Source: Cunninghamia lanceolata
Taxonomy: Eukaryota; Streptophyta; Pinopsida; Cupressales; Cupressaceae
Direction: 5' to 3'
DNA length: 64,000 nucleotides
Assembly (NCBI GenBank): GCA_027924645.1
Contig: BSBN01001252.1
Span: forward strand, 423,501-487,500
Below, piece by piece: positions 43,373-54,917 of the stretch (its first letter is position 1; every line of letters starts with the position of its first letter). A model generated the notes under the pieces. It worked only from the letters and a program-made list of their open reading frames with translations, had not been told where the DNA came from and did not search any database. Made by a program: the position numbers and the translations under genes.

Positions 43373-43467
43373 TATCCCAAACTAAGAACCAAATCCAAAC
43401 TGACTTGTGCACAACTGATACACACCAATTGAATGCAATCATTACCCAACAGGCTGGCAGGATTATG

Positions 43468-43480
43468 GCTCTGATACCAC
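43468..43480 (-). other. Primer-binding site of the non-autonomous element
   Basis: Minus strand GTGGTATCAGAGC, initiator-Met type, followed by unique leader (CATAATCCTGCC). It is the last of three such sites spaced 51 bp apart and the only one outside the LTR. Confidence 0.85.
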
Positions 43481-43582
43481 TGAAAGATCCCTAATGGATA
43501 TTGGACTAAAATTTTAAAGCTCTGATACCACTGCAAGATCCCTAATAGATATTGGACTGAAATTTTAAAGCTCTGATACCAC
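43481..43582 (-). repeat. Tandem primer-site/LTR-end unit, 51 bp, 2 copies inside the 5' LTR
   Basis: Reverse primer sites end at 43531 and 43582, exactly 51 bp apart and 51 bp from the external site at 43480. Units have the form of primer site, TTTAAAATTT(C/T)AGTCC, AATATC, then GGGATCTT(G/T)CA. A partial unit is at 36591-36634 in the other LTR. Confidence 0.9.
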
Positions 43583-44348
43583 TAAAATATCCCCTACCAA
43601 TTCTAATCTGATTTTTCTATCTGTTGATCTCAAACAGTTGTTGTGCAAACTAATGAATTCTGATTTCTTGATTGTTGTTCTGATTTTCTGAGTTTGTTAT
43701 TTGATGTTTGTGTGGATATGAAATGGATTTGATTGCAATATTCACATACTGAATGAAGAGAAATATACCCAACAAATAAACATTGCAATACCACACCAAA
43801 ATAAGCTTTATTTCTCACTAAACATAAGTCTGATTACAATATCAGAGGTCTGATTTCCACTAAATCAGACTGTAATAACACTATTAAACCCAATACATAT
43901 GAAATAATTGAATACCCAATATGGTAAACACATACCCGGAAGCCAACGCTTAATTTATGGAACATTAAGTTGCTGAAATCTTAATTCCCAGCTAGGATTT
44001 GACTGGAAATGACTTGTTTTGAACAGCCAGCTGGTAAAGGTACTGGAATGAGGATATATGCTGATAAGAAAACCTAATCTGCCATTGTACCCTGATTATC
44101 CACTACCGCAATCACTCCAACAGCAATATCAACCTGAAATGAAGTCCAATGAAGCCCAAATGGAAACCTAGAATAGGTTTCCCTGTTTTGTGAACTGGGT
44201 TTTCGTCCAATCCATTGTCCTCTAAGGGATTTCGTCCTCAAAAGAGCTGCAATCTGCTGAAAACTCTATCCAGAGCCCCAAACCTACAATTGTGTTTTTA
44301 GAAAATGATAATAGAATACCAAAAGAGAGCCCAATACATTGCTTTATA

Positions 44349-44490
44349 GCCTCTATCCTCCTTAATGGGATGCCCACCATAATAAAATATTCCCTCCATA
44401 ATGGGATGCCCACCTTAATAAAATATTCCACTTGCATAATGGGATGCCCACCTTAATAAAATATTCCCTCCATAATGGGATGCCCACCTT
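44349..44490. repeat. Minisatellite in the 5' LTR, 4 copies
   Basis: Same about 36-bp unit as 37366-37545, one copy fewer. Confidence 0.9.
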
Positions 44491-44793
44491 GAGGGTCTCT
44501 AGGATGGGGACATTTTCACTTTTACTCCTCACTTTTCACTCTTCACTTTTTACTATTTATTTTTCACTATTCTGTTACTATTCACTATTCACTATTCACA
44601 TTAAGGCAAACTTTTAATATTCTCAATTTAACTCTTGTATTCATCATCTAACATCAAATTGAAGGCTCGAAAGACTCCCGGCAAAGCTCCACTACCCCTG
44701 GATAGGTCCCCTAACCACTCGCTGACCTACGGGAACCCTGGTAATAGGCCAACCACTGCTCATCTATGTGCCGTCTAGGAAGGGGACATTACA

Positions 44794-45147
44794 GCTTGTT
44801 CGCTGATCTCTTAACTAACATGGGAGTTGATTAGGAGCCTTTTTCAGCTCTCTATAGTAATTGGGTGAAAGATTGGATGGAATTGGATAAATATCTTTTC
44901 GACTTTTAACTCTCATAGCTGATTGGTCTAATTTTTTGCTCCATGGTGGGAGTGTTGTGGGGTGCTATTATTATCCCTGTGTTCACTTGCTTTTTCTTAT
45001 ATGTTTGTATTTCTTCGTGCCTAGCTTCTTTGAACAATTTGCCTTACATGCTTGGCAAACTCATCTTTTGGGGCTTCTCTGCTCCATTTATGGCCCTTGT
45101 ATGGTGGAGTTTTGACATTCTCGACTTTTTTGTGCTTTTGTGGTTTT
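44794..45147 (+). pseudogene. LINE-like ORF2 C-terminus and 3' untranslated region
   Basis: Begins SLFADLLTNMGVD and a TAG stop at about 44832-44834, resembling the end of a plant LINE RNase H domain, followed by T-rich DNA. The 3' region seems to continue at 48949-49028 and 57788 onward, interrupted by two TSD-flanked solo LTRs (TSD GGTAG, GAAAC). No reverse-transcriptase domain is visible, so the call is tentative. Confidence 0.45.
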
Positions 45148-46548
45148 GGTAGTGTAATAACCCAAACTATTTTTTTGAATTTTTTACAATATAGAAAGAT
45201 GCAAATGCAAGCCCTCACACTTTCTGATCACCCAGATTCTGATGTGGGTAGGTTGAGAGCATATAGTGTTCGGAAATACTATCTAGAAGAATGCAATGCT
45301 TGGAAAGTAAATAGGCGGCATTGACCAGAGCATACAAGTGGCACAGTAGGCCAAATCAACAACTCTTCGATGGACAAGTATGCATATATGCTCAAGCCAA
45401 ACTGGCTGATTACAACTATAGATCGGGTGAATGCTAAAATGATAGACTACAAGCTGATTTGGATCAACACTAAAATGATGAATAATAAAATGCAAACGTT
45501 GGTGACTCCGCCATCCAAACGTTGATTACAATGCAAGTGCAGAATATTAAAGAATCTAGCAGAAGACCTTCTGATGATTACAAACAGTGATCTACAATTT
45601 CTCTTAATTATTTCCAACGGTGAACTACACAAAGATTTACAATATTGGCAACTGAAAACCTTAATGAATAACTTCAGATTTGTTACTGTAAATCACTTGA
45701 ATTATAAATCCAATAAGCAGATTTAAAGAAATATTACCATATATATTTAATAGTAATAAATTTGTAAATCTTAGTAATTTGTGGTTGACCTTAGTGTCAC
45801 TCTATGACCCCTTGAAGTATTTCCTAAAGCTGTTGTAGAACTAAAAGTATTGCTGAATCACCAAAATGTACATTTTTTAAAGGTACGATAGCCTTCCACA
45901 CATGTATGGCTATGCAAACTTCCTTCAAAGGTAAAAATCTCTTTTCAACTTCAAGCACTCCCTCTATTACTTAGTATGACTAGCTAGGATATGGACAACT
46001 GGTATTTTGGAAATGTTATGGCTTGCATAAGAGTTGTACGACCCACCTCTTTTTGGAGCTCCAACTCCTAACCAATGAAGATTATGATTTGCAAGAAATT
46101 AATAACATTTTTATCTATAGATCTGTCCCACACACACTTGGAAAATAACAACACATTAAATCTGGAATTTCATCTACAAATTGGAAAATCACTCAAATAA
46201 TAATTTGGACACAACACAAATCTAAAACTCAACCAAATTGCAATACTTATTTATTCTAAAATACCACAACTCTTGAACAACTGCCAAATATAAACATTTA
46301 GCTCTGATAAATCTTCAAATCTGAAAACTATAACACCAAAACACCAAATACCAAAAGGAGTTGGAACATTCCGCCCACTTGTGATTCTTTAGTGAAATCA
46401 CTCAAAGAGTCGAGGGTTTTCGTCCTCAATCTAACTTGCAGCACATAGATAATTCTTGGATGGAATTATTCTTACGAATCGAAGGGTTTTTGTCCTCCAA
46501 ATGAAAAAGATGATCAGTGTTCAATATTGAGAAACAAGAGTTTTATGA

Positions 46549-48420
46549 TGTAATGTCCCCATTTTGGAGCAAGACAAGATTTTGGTATTTGGCTAAGTGT
46601 TCATGATATTTCATTTGGTTTTGGCCAAATAGTTATCTTCATCAGTTTGATTTTTGAAGTCATGAATAAAAAGGAAACGAAATCTTTAATTACATTTCCT
46701 ATATCGATTTGTTTTGTGGAATAAGACATCATGGGGGTTGTATCTATATCTCTTTTAATTGATATTGTTGAGTCTTCATTTTGATAAGGAGATTGGATTG
46801 ACTCTTAAGGGAGTCCTATTTGTCATTGAGGCGACTTACATGAAGATATTTGTCCAAGGTTACATTCTTCAAAGTGGTTCCATTTGAAGTAATTGCTGTT
46901 CTTAGAGGGTTCTATTTGGTGACACCTTGGATTATGTGCATGCGATTGGAGCCAATGGCTAGTAAGTTTGAAATACATTGGATCATGTGCTTGGTGTTTG
47001 GGGGCTAACGGCTAGGAGAGTTGAGGTATCTTGGATCATGTGCCAACGATGTAGAGGGGTTGTAGTGAGTTCGCCAAGGCTTCACATTCATCAATGTCCA
47101 TTGAAGATTACAAATGCATTAGCCTAGAATCTCACGCCATACAATAAGGTCTTATATGGAATTCACCATGGTTGGAGGAGTATTCACCAAGGCAAGAGGA
47201 AAATATTTAATATTGTTTAATGCAAAACGGCTAAGGAACAATTCCAACGGTTGTATTTGGATACATTCGCCAAGAAGAGGTATTCGGCAAAGCCAAGACC
47301 TATTCGCCCATGCCAAGAGATATTCGCCCAAGGATCAATGAAGGACATTTGCATTTCAAAATATGCCAACGACTCCAAAGAGGATTCGCCCATGGTTGTG
47401 ATAGAAGAAAAGCATTTAAATAAAGAGCAATGCCAAGCACATTTACCCAAGAAGGATTCACCATAGAAGGAGACGGCAATTGATAAATTCAATGCAATTG
47501 GAAAGAAATTAAATGCAAGGAAACAACTACAATGCCTCAACCCAATTGGCCAAGAATAAATAGAGGATTTCATGACATTTGAAGACATGACTGATTTGGT
47601 ATGTTTTTCCTATTCATTTCAAGCTTGAAGATTCCGATTTTCATGCTTTCTTGCAAGGAGATGTGCCCTTGCCGATAGGGAGATGACCCCCTATGTACTA
47701 AGAGGTGATATTGCTTCTAATTTCACCATTGGTATTCAATTTGCAGGTATTAGGAGCTATTGCAGGCCTTGGAGAAGCTTTACAATCATTGGATATCATT
47801 GAGGAGCTTGTTGGAGGGTTTGCATCAAAGATTTCATTATTTTGCAGCCACAAGGGTATTGCTACAGTCATTGCAGCCACTTATAAGATCACTACAGTCA
47901 TAGAGAAGGAGTGGTAATCATTGTGCAAATCTTCCACGCATCATTGACAACATCCAAGACCCATCGCCCAAGTTTAAGCTCCATCGTTGGGTGTTTGGAG
48001 AAGATTCGGCCCTCATTGGAAGGCATTCTTATTGGTTGTTTTACATCAGACTGTTGCAACAGTCCTACAGTCATATTACAATCACTTTTGGGGGTGTTGT
48101 AAGGGCTACTAAGAGCTGGGGTCAATTGGCAACAACTTGGCAATCATTTTTCATTATTGGGTTATCATTAGATCCTATATTTGAAGCCATTTGTAATAGG
48201 TTGAAAGTCTGATTTCATTTCAGTGTATGACTGTCACAGTGGACAGCGAACTCTTGATTTGTAATTGCATCATTCTTATTGAAGGAATAAAGCATTTGAA
48301 GTTGGGTTTCATTGAGCATTGGTGTACTTGTTCAATTTCATTTGTGTAGGCTAATTGGTTGCAAGTATTCTTAGCTAAGTTCCAATATAAAATTCAGTAC
48401 AACCACTAAGGAACATTACA
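46549..48420 (+). mobile_element. Solo LTR, 1872 bp, plus orientation
   Basis: TGTAATGTCCCC...AGGAACATTACA with the perfect TSD TATGA (46544-46548 and 48421-48425). Related to 10722-28859. 'attcgcca' words recur at 47050-47400. The 123-residue minus ORF at 47217-47588 has no recognisable domain. Confidence 0.9.
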
Positions 48421-48711
48421 TATGAAAATCAACAACCCCCTCTTTCTTTTCTAATTTCCTTCTTTTATAGGCACTTTTAGGGCAACCAAATATTATTTCC
48501 TTTTATTTTCCCTTTTCCCTTTCAATAATAAAATAAATTGACTTAAGGACCTTTTAAAATAATATCACTTTGTACCCCATGCCTAGTGACACTTTATAAC
48601 ACCACTTTAGGTCCTTTCTTTAAAACACGTTTTAATAATATAAGATAAGTTGCTTTAGTAAAATAAAGTTACTTTCAACAACTTAAGTTAAATTATTAAT
48701 TTATTGAATGT

Positions 48712-48910
48712 ACTGTAATATATAAAATCACCCCAATATATGGTATGTATTGCAATATATAACTTCACTCCAACATATGATATGTATTGCAGTATATGAA
48801 TACGCTCTAACATATGATATGCATTGCATTATATGAATTTGTTCCGATATATGATATGTACTATAGTATATGAATTCTTTCAATATATGATGTGTATTGC
48901 AGTATAAAAA
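48712..48910. repeat. Degenerate tandem repeat, unit about 40-45 bp, about 5 copies
   Basis: Core 'atatATGATATGTATTGCAGTATATGAAT' in partial copies near 48735, 48772, 48812, 48850 and 48888. AT-rich, in the U3 of the minus-oriented LTR. Confidence 0.75.
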
Positions 48911-49775
48911 TTAATATCCTTAGTTCGAAAAGGGGACATGATAGGTAGTTTGATAGTGTGGTGTGTGGAGTCTAGTTTTTTGGTGTCGTTGGGGATGATG
49001 GTTCGTAGCCATCACTTTGGAAAGAAACTGTAATGTGCCGTACCTATTTGTATTTTTTAAAATCTTTTGTGTGATATTTTATTATTATTTTTGTGTGATC
49101 TTTTAGACTAGACAGAAGAATGTAGAAGGGGTTTTCAGTTTCCCTGTAGATGTAGTGCCGGAGCACACAGTATATTGCATATAATAGAAACCCAGAAAAT
49201 ATACAAAGAATTTGCATAAACAAACAATGACCCAGATCATCAAATCCAAAAATATTAATTATCGTTACATACCCATGTCAAGGTTTGCACTTTGATATTT
49301 CTGCTGTAGCCGGACCAGCAATGGTTATGGTTGGAAATCACTCAAGACCTTCCAAGAAATGATATGGAATGTCAATACAATGTTATCAGCAAGTGATAAG
49401 GCTCTAGACGCCTCAATGAGACCTCATACAAGGCTGCAAATGAAAGGTAAGAGCCCTCTGTAAATCCCACGTCCTCTATACCAACTATACGGCCATGGCT
49501 GATCATGAACAGCAATCAATCACTTTCCAAAACCTCTGTATTTTGATAGTAAACTTGCTGCAGACTGATGTGAGAGTTGGGCGACCAAGAATAGAAGTAA
49601 ACATCTCCAAAAACACCCACAAATACCACCCAATATGGTACGGCCTGCTCAAAGGGGTACGACCTGCCAAGATAAGAGTACAGCTGCTCCAAGAAACTCA
49701 CATAAACACCAAAATCAATAGCTAAAAATATGCCTTTGCTACCCTTCAATACATCTGCAAAAGATATGCTCAGTA

Positions 49776-51015
49776 TGTTGATAACTGAGAGGGGGGGGGG
49801 TGAATCAGTTATCCTAAACTTGCTTCCAATTCAAACACTTAAATCCACTTTGTTATTCAATAGCATAGCAATTAATCATTCATGAAAGAATAAAGCATAA
49901 ACACCAGAGCAGATACACATCAACACATGAGATACCAAGATTTTGACGTGGAAAATCTGGTTAAGGGAAAAACCACGAGGTGATTAACCCAAGGATTATT
50001 CTTTGTTAGAAGAATAAGAAAAATAGATGGCGCATGCCAATTAGGGCTCACTGCCCGAGCACACTGCTCACAAGAGGCACACTGCCTACAAGAGACACAC
50101 TGTCTACAAAGTAATCGAGTATCACAAACTTGAACTGGAGATTGACATCTTTACCATGCCTGGATCAGTTCCATTTAAGCCCAAAAACTCCTGCTCTGCC
50201 TTTCGCTCTTCTTTGCTATACCACACTCATCCGCATACTTCACACTTTGGAATGACTTTACAATCCTTTATTTATACAAGGCATCGACTTAGGAACAATC
50301 ATCTAAGTCGGCAAACATTTTAAGATCATCTGGAAGACGTGTAATACATCTGGTCGGCCTGTCTCAGGAAGAACACCAACAACTGGTGGTCTTTACATTA
50401 AATCCAAATTCTAACTTCAATGCGGACCGTCAGTAAGAATTGTACACGATCCAATGATCACCAAAACCTTTCCTGAGTCACCAAAAACATCTGCACTTTA
50501 TCAGCTTACTGGAATTCTTCTCTTCTTCATCCGGAACAACAAGAACACAGTCTGTCATCACTGTCATAATGAAAAAGGTGCTTCCGGACCTCAAACCCAT
50601 GAATAGATCTAGTTGTCACTTCACATGGACTTCTTCAACACTACCTCCAATCCGCAGAATGAGATAATGCAATTTCGGAGCTCACCGGACCAAACTGTGA
50701 CACTCTGTCACCACTGAACATCTGCCGGAACCGGTTCTACTAAAGCAATCATAACTTCTTCAGATCGTTATGCGAACCTCTGAAAACTTGACTGAATCAT
50801 GTCAAGACTTATATCTGCAAACCCTTTCAACCGCATCCTCTGATATTCATCTTATCTTGGACTTTTACCTTACTATCATCATTGTTCTTCACTGTTCCTG
50901 ATTGAGACTAATTTCCTCAATATCCTCAGCACACAGCTCATCCAATCCTTTTCATTAATGCAATATGAGTATGTTGACATCAATGACAACACTGGTTATC
51001 CTCATACTTGCAACA
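49776..51015 (-). repeat. 3' LTR of the copia element
   Basis: Plus-strand reading TGTTGATAACTGAGAGGGG...ATACTTGCAACA. It contains a TTTCCACGTC motif in the minus sense (near 49945) and ends in a C-run then CTCTCAGTTATCAACA in that sense. By eye it differs from 55553-56792 by a few substitutions per 100 bp. Confidence 0.95.
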
Positions 51016-51193
51016 ATCTCCCCCTTTGTCATTGATGGCAACATATGATGTGAAAAACCATCAAGACAGGAACTCCTCCTTTCTGTCACAGCTCCCCCTA
51101 TCAGCAACAACTCTTCACATGTCTTTTTTTTCTTTACTGCTCCCCCTTTGATCATCAATCACTTGTTTTTCACATGTCTTCTCTCCCCCTTTG
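51016..51193 (-). other. Polypurine tract and three upstream copies
   Basis: CAAAGGGGGAGAT (minus, 51028-51016) abuts the 3' LTR. Similar purine tracts lie at 51100-51091, 51150-51139 and 51193-51182, two of them followed by the same 'TGATGTCAA/TGATCAAAGG' context. The interval to the pol stop holds no other feature. Confidence 0.75.
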
Positions 51194-51338
51194 ACATCAA
51201 TGGCAAAGGGCTCATACTTGCAAATTTAACACATCAGAATCATTCTAGCTACTCCCCTTGAGTAGCAGCTCCCCATCACCAATCCGGATCACAAGATATG
51301 ACTGTGATATCCACCGGACTGATGCACATCAGTGCATC

Positions 51339-53012
51339 CTAGTTCATCACCGGAGGGGCAACAACCCCTAACTTCTCTCGGAGATACTCAAAAGATTCCT
51401 TAGGAAGAGGTTTAGTAAAGATATCTGCAATCTGATCTTTTGAGGCAACAAATTCCAATATAACTTCATCTTTGTTCACTTGCTCTCTTAGAAAGTGAAA
51501 CTTGATAGATATATGCTTAGTTTTAGAATGCAACACCGGATTCTTAGAAATATTTATTGCACTTGAATTATCACAGAAAATTGTGATAGGCTCCTCATAC
51601 TCTACTTTAATATCTCCTAGCATCTGCTTCATGCATAAAACTTGAGTGCAACCACCTGCTGCTGCAATGTATTCTGCTTTAGTTGTAGACAGAGATATTG
51701 CATCTTGTTTCTTGCTTAGCCAAGAAACCAATCTCTTTCCCAAAAAGAATGCTCCACCACTGGTACTCTTCCGGTCATCCACATCTCCTGCCCAATCTGC
51801 ATCTGTGTATGCATGAAGAGAGAAATCATGATATCTAGGATACCGCAAACCATACTCCACTATCCCTTTTAGATATCTAAAAATTTTCTTGATTGCCATG
51901 ACATGAGATTCTCTGGGATCAGCCTGGAATCTAGCCACAAGACCAGCAGCTTGCATAATATCTGGTCTAGTTTGTGTGAGATACAACAATCCACCAATCA
52001 TTGATCTATACTTTGTCTGATCTGCCTTAGGAGAGTCATCATCTTTGCTCAACTTGCATCCGGTTGCCATGGGAGTATTCATTGGCTTTGAATCTTCCAT
52101 CCCAAATTTCCTCAACAATTCTTCCACATATTTGGTCTGAGAAATGAAGATCCCTTTCTTTTTTTGAGTAATTTGTAGACCCAAGAAGAAATTCATTTCA
52201 CCAAGCATAGACATCTCAAACTCACTTTTCATTTGATTTGCAAAAGTTTTACGCATGCTATCTTTTCCTCCAAAGATGATATCATCAACAAATACTTTAA
52301 CAATCAAGATGTTTTTATGATCAATTTTAAAATATAAGTTACTGTCAGCAGTACCTTTGTTGAAACCAATCTGCACAAGATGCTTATGCAATCTTTCATA
52401 CCAAGCTCTTGGGGCTTGCTTCAAACCATACAGTGCTTTCTTCAACTTGCAGACCATATCACCATGATCAGACAGTTGAAATCCATCCGGTTGCTCAATG
52501 TATACTTCTTCTTCCAAATCACCATTTAGGAAGGAAGACTTGACATCCATCTGATATACCTTGAATTCTTTGAAGGCAACAAATGCAAGAAATAATCTGA
52601 CTGTTTCAATTCTTGCCATCGGAGCAAAGGTTTCTTCAAAATCAATTCCTTCTATTTGAGAGTAGCCTTTGCAGACCAATTTGACTTTGTTTCTGATTAC
52701 TTCACCAACTTCATTAAGTTTGTTCCAGAAGACCCATTTGGTTCTAATCACATTCTTGTCTCTAGGTCTGGGAACAAGATCCCAAGTGTGATTTTTCTCA
52801 ATTTGCATCAACTCTTTCTCCATTGCTTTGGTCCAGTTTTCATCATTGCAGGCTTCATTTATTGTCTTAGGTTCAATCTTTGAAATTAGACAATATTCAT
52901 CTGAATTTTGAGCAATTGTCCTAGTTTGCACACCTTTATTTTTGTCACCTATAATCTGATCTTCAGAGTGGTTCAGTCTTACATACCTTGGAACTTTGGG
53001 AGTTTCTTGCAC
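51339..53012 (-). CDS. pol: Copia pol, second part: reverse transcriptase and RNase H
   Basis: 557 residues. Reverse-transcriptase blocks in order: [87 protein letters not shown] and the catalytic [10 protein letters not shown] (both aspartates present) near residue 240. RNase H follows with [18 protein letters not shown], then [20 protein letters not shown] and FTKPLP. It copies element RNA. It is in the same frame as the upstream segment; only the TAA at 53145-53147 separates them, and sequence between the stop and Met 53012 ([11 protein letters not shown]..) is open. The start shown is therefore an internal Met, not a true start. Confidence 0.95.
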   Translation of the reverse strand: MQETPKVPRYVRLNHSEDQIIGDKNKGVQTRTIAQNSDEYCLISKIEPKTINEACNDENWTKAMEKELMQIEKNHTWDLVPRPRDKNVIRTKWVFWNKLNEVGEVIRNKVKLVCKGYSQIEGIDFEETFAPMARIETVRLFLAFVAFKEFKVYQMDVKSSFLNGDLEEEVYIEQPDGFQLSDHGDMVCKLKKALYGLKQAPRAWYERLHKHLVQIGFNKGTADSNLYFKIDHKNILIVKVFVDDIIFGGKDSMRKTFANQMKSEFEMSMLGEMNFFLGLQITQKKKGIFISQTKYVEELLRKFGMEDSKPMNTPMATGCKLSKDDDSPKADQTKYRSMIGGLLYLTQTRPDIMQAAGLVARFQADPRESHVMAIKKIFRYLKGIVEYGLRYPRYHDFSLHAYTDADWAGDVDDRKSTSGGAFFLGKRLVSWLSKKQDAISLSTTKAEYIAAAGGCTQVLCMKQMLGDIKVEYEEPITIFCDNSSAINISKNPVLHSKTKHISIKFHFLREQVNKDEVILEFVASKDQIADIFTKPLPKESFEYLREKLGVVAPPVMN

Positions 53013-53144
53013 TTCTGTTTCTTGATCAGGCTCATTCAGACCTATCTCTTCTTCCTGATTTACCGGATCAGTTTGAATCTGACTTTCAGAAGAGGAATGA
53101 GTTCCTTGAACCAGAGTACGATTTTGATCATCTTCATCATATTC

Positions 53145-54917
53145 TTAAAACCTTGAGGGCTTCTCAATTCCCTCATCAACCTTCACATTTGTACTTTCTA
53201 TCATCTTTCTCAGTCTTTTATTGTAACACCGGTATGCTTTGCTTTGAGTGGAGTAACCCAAGAAAATTCCTTCATCACTTCTAGCATCAAACTTTCCTAG
53301 ATCTTCATCTCTTTTAATGTAACATTTGCTACCAAATACTCTGAAATATCTCACAGTAGGAGTGATGCCAAACCAAAGTTCATAAGGAGTCTTACCGGTA
53401 TTGCTTCTGATTTGAACTCGGTTTAGAGTATAGACTACAGTGCTGACAACTTCTCTCCAAAAGATCTGGGGAACATTTGCTTCCATCATCATTGTCCTGG
53501 ATGCTTCCTGGATGGTCCGGTTCTTTCTCTCTACTACTCCATTCTGCTGTGGAGTCCTAGGAGCAGACAACTGTCTCTTTATGCTATGCTTCTCACAAAA
53601 ATCTATGAACTCACCGGATGTGAATTCACCACCTCTATCAGACCTTAGACATTTCAGTTTTAATCCGGTTTGATTCTCTACCATAGCCTTGAAGATTTTG
53701 AACTTCTCAAAAGTTTCTGATTTCTCTTTCAGAAAGGTAACCCACATCATCCGGGAATGATCATCAATTAGTAACATGAAGTATCTATCACCTTGCATAC
53801 TCTTGATTCTTGTCGGACCACATAGATCAGTATGAACTAATTCCAATAATGTGGCAGAGGATTCATCTTTGCTTTTGAATGAGACTCTGCTCTGTTTACC
53901 TAGCTGACATTCTCTGCACAAACTATTTGTAGGTTTTACCAATTTTGGAAGATCTCTTACAGCCTGAGTATTGCTTATCTTGATGATGTTATCAAAATTT
54001 ACATGACACATCCTTCTATGCCATAGCCAACTCTGATCAACTTGAACAAATAGACAAGTTTTATTAGTACCAACTAGATGAAAGATATTACCTTTTGTTT
54101 GAGTACTGGATGCAATCTCAGTTCCGGAGCTTTCAAAGATCCTGCATCTTTCATTCTTGAACCAGAGATCATAACCTTTGTCCACCAACTGTCCAACACT
54201 GAGAAGATTGTGCTTCAATCCTTCAACATATAGTACATTACTGGTTTTGTTCTTTCCATCAAAAGAAATAGTTCCCCTACCTTTGATTCTGCCAGCAGAA
54301 TTATCACCAAACTTTACCATTCCTCCTTCATACCTTTCCAAATCTAAGAACTTGTTCTTGTCACCTGTCATATGGTGAGAGCATCCACTGTCAATAACCC
54401 AATCATCATTTTCTTCAACTTGGGCAGCCAAAGCTCTTTCTACAACCTTATGATTGACAAATTCAGAGGACATTGGATCTTCTTCCTTGATGGCAATAAA
54501 CACCCATTCATTTTCGGATTTGTTTCCTATTTCTGATTCATCATCTGTTACTCCTTCATTATTATCTTCTTCATGAACATGATAACAATTTTTTTGAAAC
54601 CTTTGTCTGTTAGAATTTGACCTTGTAGATCTTTCCGAACATCTTGAGGCAAAATGACCAATCTTATTGTAGTTGAAGCACTTAAAGGGTAATTTTCCTT
54701 CATACTTACCGGATCCTCTTGGCAGTCTTTTTGCAATGAGGGCTTCAAGTTGAGCTGTTTCTGCTTCTTCCTCTTCCATGTCTCTTCTTGCTTGATCATA
54801 CCATGACAGCTTTCTTGAAGAGTTTTCTCCCGGATCAAATCTTTGTTTGCCTTTCACAGAGGCACTGGCTTTGAATGCAGATTCAGTCTTGGGAGGATCA
54901 TCTCCAAACTCGGTCAT
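53145..54917 (-). CDS. pol: Copia pol, first part: gag end, protease and integrase
   Basis: 590 residues. The start resumes gag after a frameshift. The nucleocapsid knuckle reads CFNYNKIGHFASRC, so the second Cys is Tyr and zinc binding is probably lost. Protease: WVIDSGCSHHMTGD near residue 175. Integrase: zinc-binding HRRMCHVNF..CRECQLGKQ, then the catalytic core with HTDLCGP, CLRSDRGGEF and VVERKNRT carrying the D, D and E residues, then PYELWFG and FGSKCYI. It cuts host DNA and inserts the element, producing the 5-bp duplication seen. It ends at TAA 53145 inside the variable linker before reverse transcriptase, so the stop truncates the polyprotein. Confidence 0.95.
   Translation of the reverse strand: MTEFGDDPPKTESAFKASASVKGKQRFDPGENSSRKLSWYDQARRDMEEEEAETAQLEALIAKRLPRGSGKYEGKLPFKCFNYNKIGHFASRCSERSTRSNSNRQRFQKNCYHVHEEDNNEGVTDDESEIGNKSENEWVFIAIKEEDPMSSEFVNHKVVERALAAQVEENDDWVIDSGCSHHMTGDKNKFLDLERYEGGMVKFGDNSAGRIKGRGTISFDGKNKTSNVLYVEGLKHNLLSVGQLVDKGYDLWFKNERCRIFESSGTEIASSTQTKGNIFHLVGTNKTCLFVQVDQSWLWHRRMCHVNFDNIIKISNTQAVRDLPKLVKPTNSLCRECQLGKQSRVSFKSKDESSATLLELVHTDLCGPTRIKSMQGDRYFMLLIDDHSRMMWVTFLKEKSETFEKFKIFKAMVENQTGLKLKCLRSDRGGEFTSGEFIDFCEKHSIKRQLSAPRTPQQNGVVERKNRTIQEASRTMMMEANVPQIFWREVVSTVVYTLNRVQIRSNTGKTPYELWFGITPTVRYFRVFGSKCYIKRDEDLGKFDARSDEGIFLGYSTQSKAYRCYNKRLRKMIESTNVKVDEGIEKPSRF

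Larger units (their letters stand above)
36591..44793 (-). mobile_element. Non-autonomous LTR retrotransposon with novel ORFs
   Basis: Read on the minus strand: 5' LTR 44793-43481, primer site 43480-43468, a 729-residue ORF starting 96 bp later, a 336-residue continuation, decayed tail, a remnant of chromovirus pol C-terminus with the polypurine tract (37895-37844), and 3' LTR 37843-36591. No protease, reverse transcriptase or integrase is present. A solo LTR (37901-39555) is nested near the 3' end. The flanks can be joined in frame as a LINE. The right TSD would be GCTTG; the left is lost, apparently with the terminal bases of the LTR. Confidence 0.85.
43481..44793 (-). repeat. 5' LTR of the non-autonomous element
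   Basis: Minus strand TGTAATGTCCCCTTCCTAG...GATCTTTCA, 1313 bp. It contains GGACGAAAACCC (44209-44198), four minisatellite units (44349-44490) and TTCACTA repeats (44522-44604). Confidence 0.9.
45153..48943 (-). mobile_element. Solo LTR (family A), minus orientation, split by 46549-48420
   Basis: Starts TGTAATAACCC and ends GGGGACATGATA (terminal C decayed to T). TSD GGTAG (45148-45152 and 48944-48948). Net length is about 1.91 kb. It shares the 'ctttctgatcacccag' block with 702-9637. It has GGACGAAAACCC-type motifs (46425-46414, 46495-46484) and a 45-bp-type repeat at 48712-48910. The overlapping ORFs at 45.2-45.6 kb are shadows. Confidence 0.85.

Noticed and set aside
47217..47588. 123-residue minus-strand ORF as a gene
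   Set aside because: It is inside a solo LTR, opposite a plus-strand ORF, with no motif.
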